This document shows positions 63,533 through 64,000 of a stretch of 64,000 nt of DNA, in pieces. How positions within the stretch are numbered: position 1 is the first letter of the stretch; the number at the start of each line of letters is the position of its first letter. The notes under the pieces were generated by a model. It was given only the letters and a program-made list of their open reading frames with translations, was not told the DNA's origin and ran no database searches. A program made the position numbers and the translations under genes. The stretch spans positions 1,426,001-1,490,000 of the forward strand of contig OZ287697.1 of the NCBI GenBank assembly GCA_965649825.1, in the 5' to 3' direction. Source of the stretch: Penicillus capitatus. Taxonomy: Eukaryota > Chlorophyta.

Positions 63533-64000
63533 AGTAGCTATATCATGATCCACGTCTCTTGTCTGATGGGGGATGAAAAAAAGGATCGAAGTCCTCCCCT
63601 TTTCATCGTGTCAATGATGTCGGGTATCAAGAGTGGACAGCAATTTGTCGATGACCTGAGTTTAAAGAGAAGCGTCTCATTGTTCTGTGATTTAACCTCT
63701 CCAACACCGTCGTCGATACACTGCAATCGCCGACTCCTTGATACAGTGCGTACAGCAATGCCTCACTCGCAGGAGGGGCATCGTTCCTATTCGGACATCT
63801 GCAGAGAGCAGCAGGCTGATTCGGACTCCCTGCTTGGACAGAGGAAGATCACCATCACCGGATGTCGACTGCGACGTGGCGCACGTTTAATGATTGCGAT
63901 TTGAGTGTTCTTTCCAAAACGCAAAAGTGTGATGAAGTGTGAGAACGTCTACGACACTGTCACAACGGCGTTTTGTGGCAGTAATCGTTTCTGCGCCGCA
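62729..64000 (+). repeat. segmental duplication, copy 2 (partner 11745-13200)
   Basis: psi6 plus ~470 bp of 3' flank align to f1 and its flank, to the window end. The match may continue beyond the window. Confidence 0.75.

Noticed and set aside
1-64000. Bacterial (chlamydial Pmp) origin of the DNA
   Set aside because: Pmp-like repeats are present, but every gene has spliceosomal introns, there is no autotransporter barrel, and the C-terminus is a multi-span helical membrane domain.
1-64000. tRNA, rRNA or snRNA genes
   Set aside because: I saw no cloverleaf-like sequence with A and B box motifs and no conserved rRNA segments. A tRNAscan/Infernal run would be decisive.

Overview
This is eukaryotic nuclear DNA, most likely from a unicellular eukaryote (protist). 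The genes are interrupted by many very short introns (42-64 nt, GT-AG with two GC-AG cases) at conserved positions and phases. No bacterial operon structure, tRNA or rRNA was seen. The exact lineage cannot be fixed from the sequence alone. Almost everything recognisable belongs to one gene family, named here R1-R7 plus relics. A full-length member encodes a signal peptide, a conserved ~106-residue exon that leads into a right-handed beta-helix, a very large beta-helix of Pmp-like repeats (GG-A/V-I/V and NNSA-type motifs every ~22-26 residues, many N-glycosylation sequons), a Cys-rich juxtamembrane region (GYWH..PCSE and GHEGPLCGSC motifs), and then about nine membrane spans with a variable cytoplasmic loop after the first. 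The predicted product is a 1760-2160+ residue surface receptor or adhesin. || Layout: R1 (+, 5' cut by the window start, 1-6752); relic psi1 (7381-9059); a degraded retroelement RNase H fragment on the minus strand (11217-11744) abutting a 5'-truncated membrane-domain copy f1 (11745-12719); R2 (-, 14192-20453, complete); relic psi2 (21866-22456, duplicate of psi1); R3 (+, 23181-28791, complete, with a recent 312-nt internal duplication); relic psi3 (32270-32600); R4 (-, 33487-39874, complete), lying inside an 11-kb segment bounded by near-identical 176/180-bp inverted repeats (31055-31230 and 41898-42077); relic psi4 (40580-41241, N-terminal module with a stop); an undeciphered 3-kb stretch; R5 (+, 45180-51569, complete, divergent subclass); R6 (+, 52051-53450, membrane domain only, same subclass as R5); relic psi5 (54119-54330); R7 (+, 55832-62209, an inverted near-copy of R4); and frameshifted fragment psi6 (62729-63532), a duplicate of f1 including its 3' flank. 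|| The complete copies, C-terminal-only pieces, N-terminal relics, segmental duplications, a clear gene-conversion tract and in-gene repeat expansion look like an actively diversifying surface-receptor locus, with the ectodomain exon changing length while the other exons stay nearly constant. A role in variable recognition or adhesion is inference; the ligand and signalling output are unknown. Intergenic regions show little else that can be supported.
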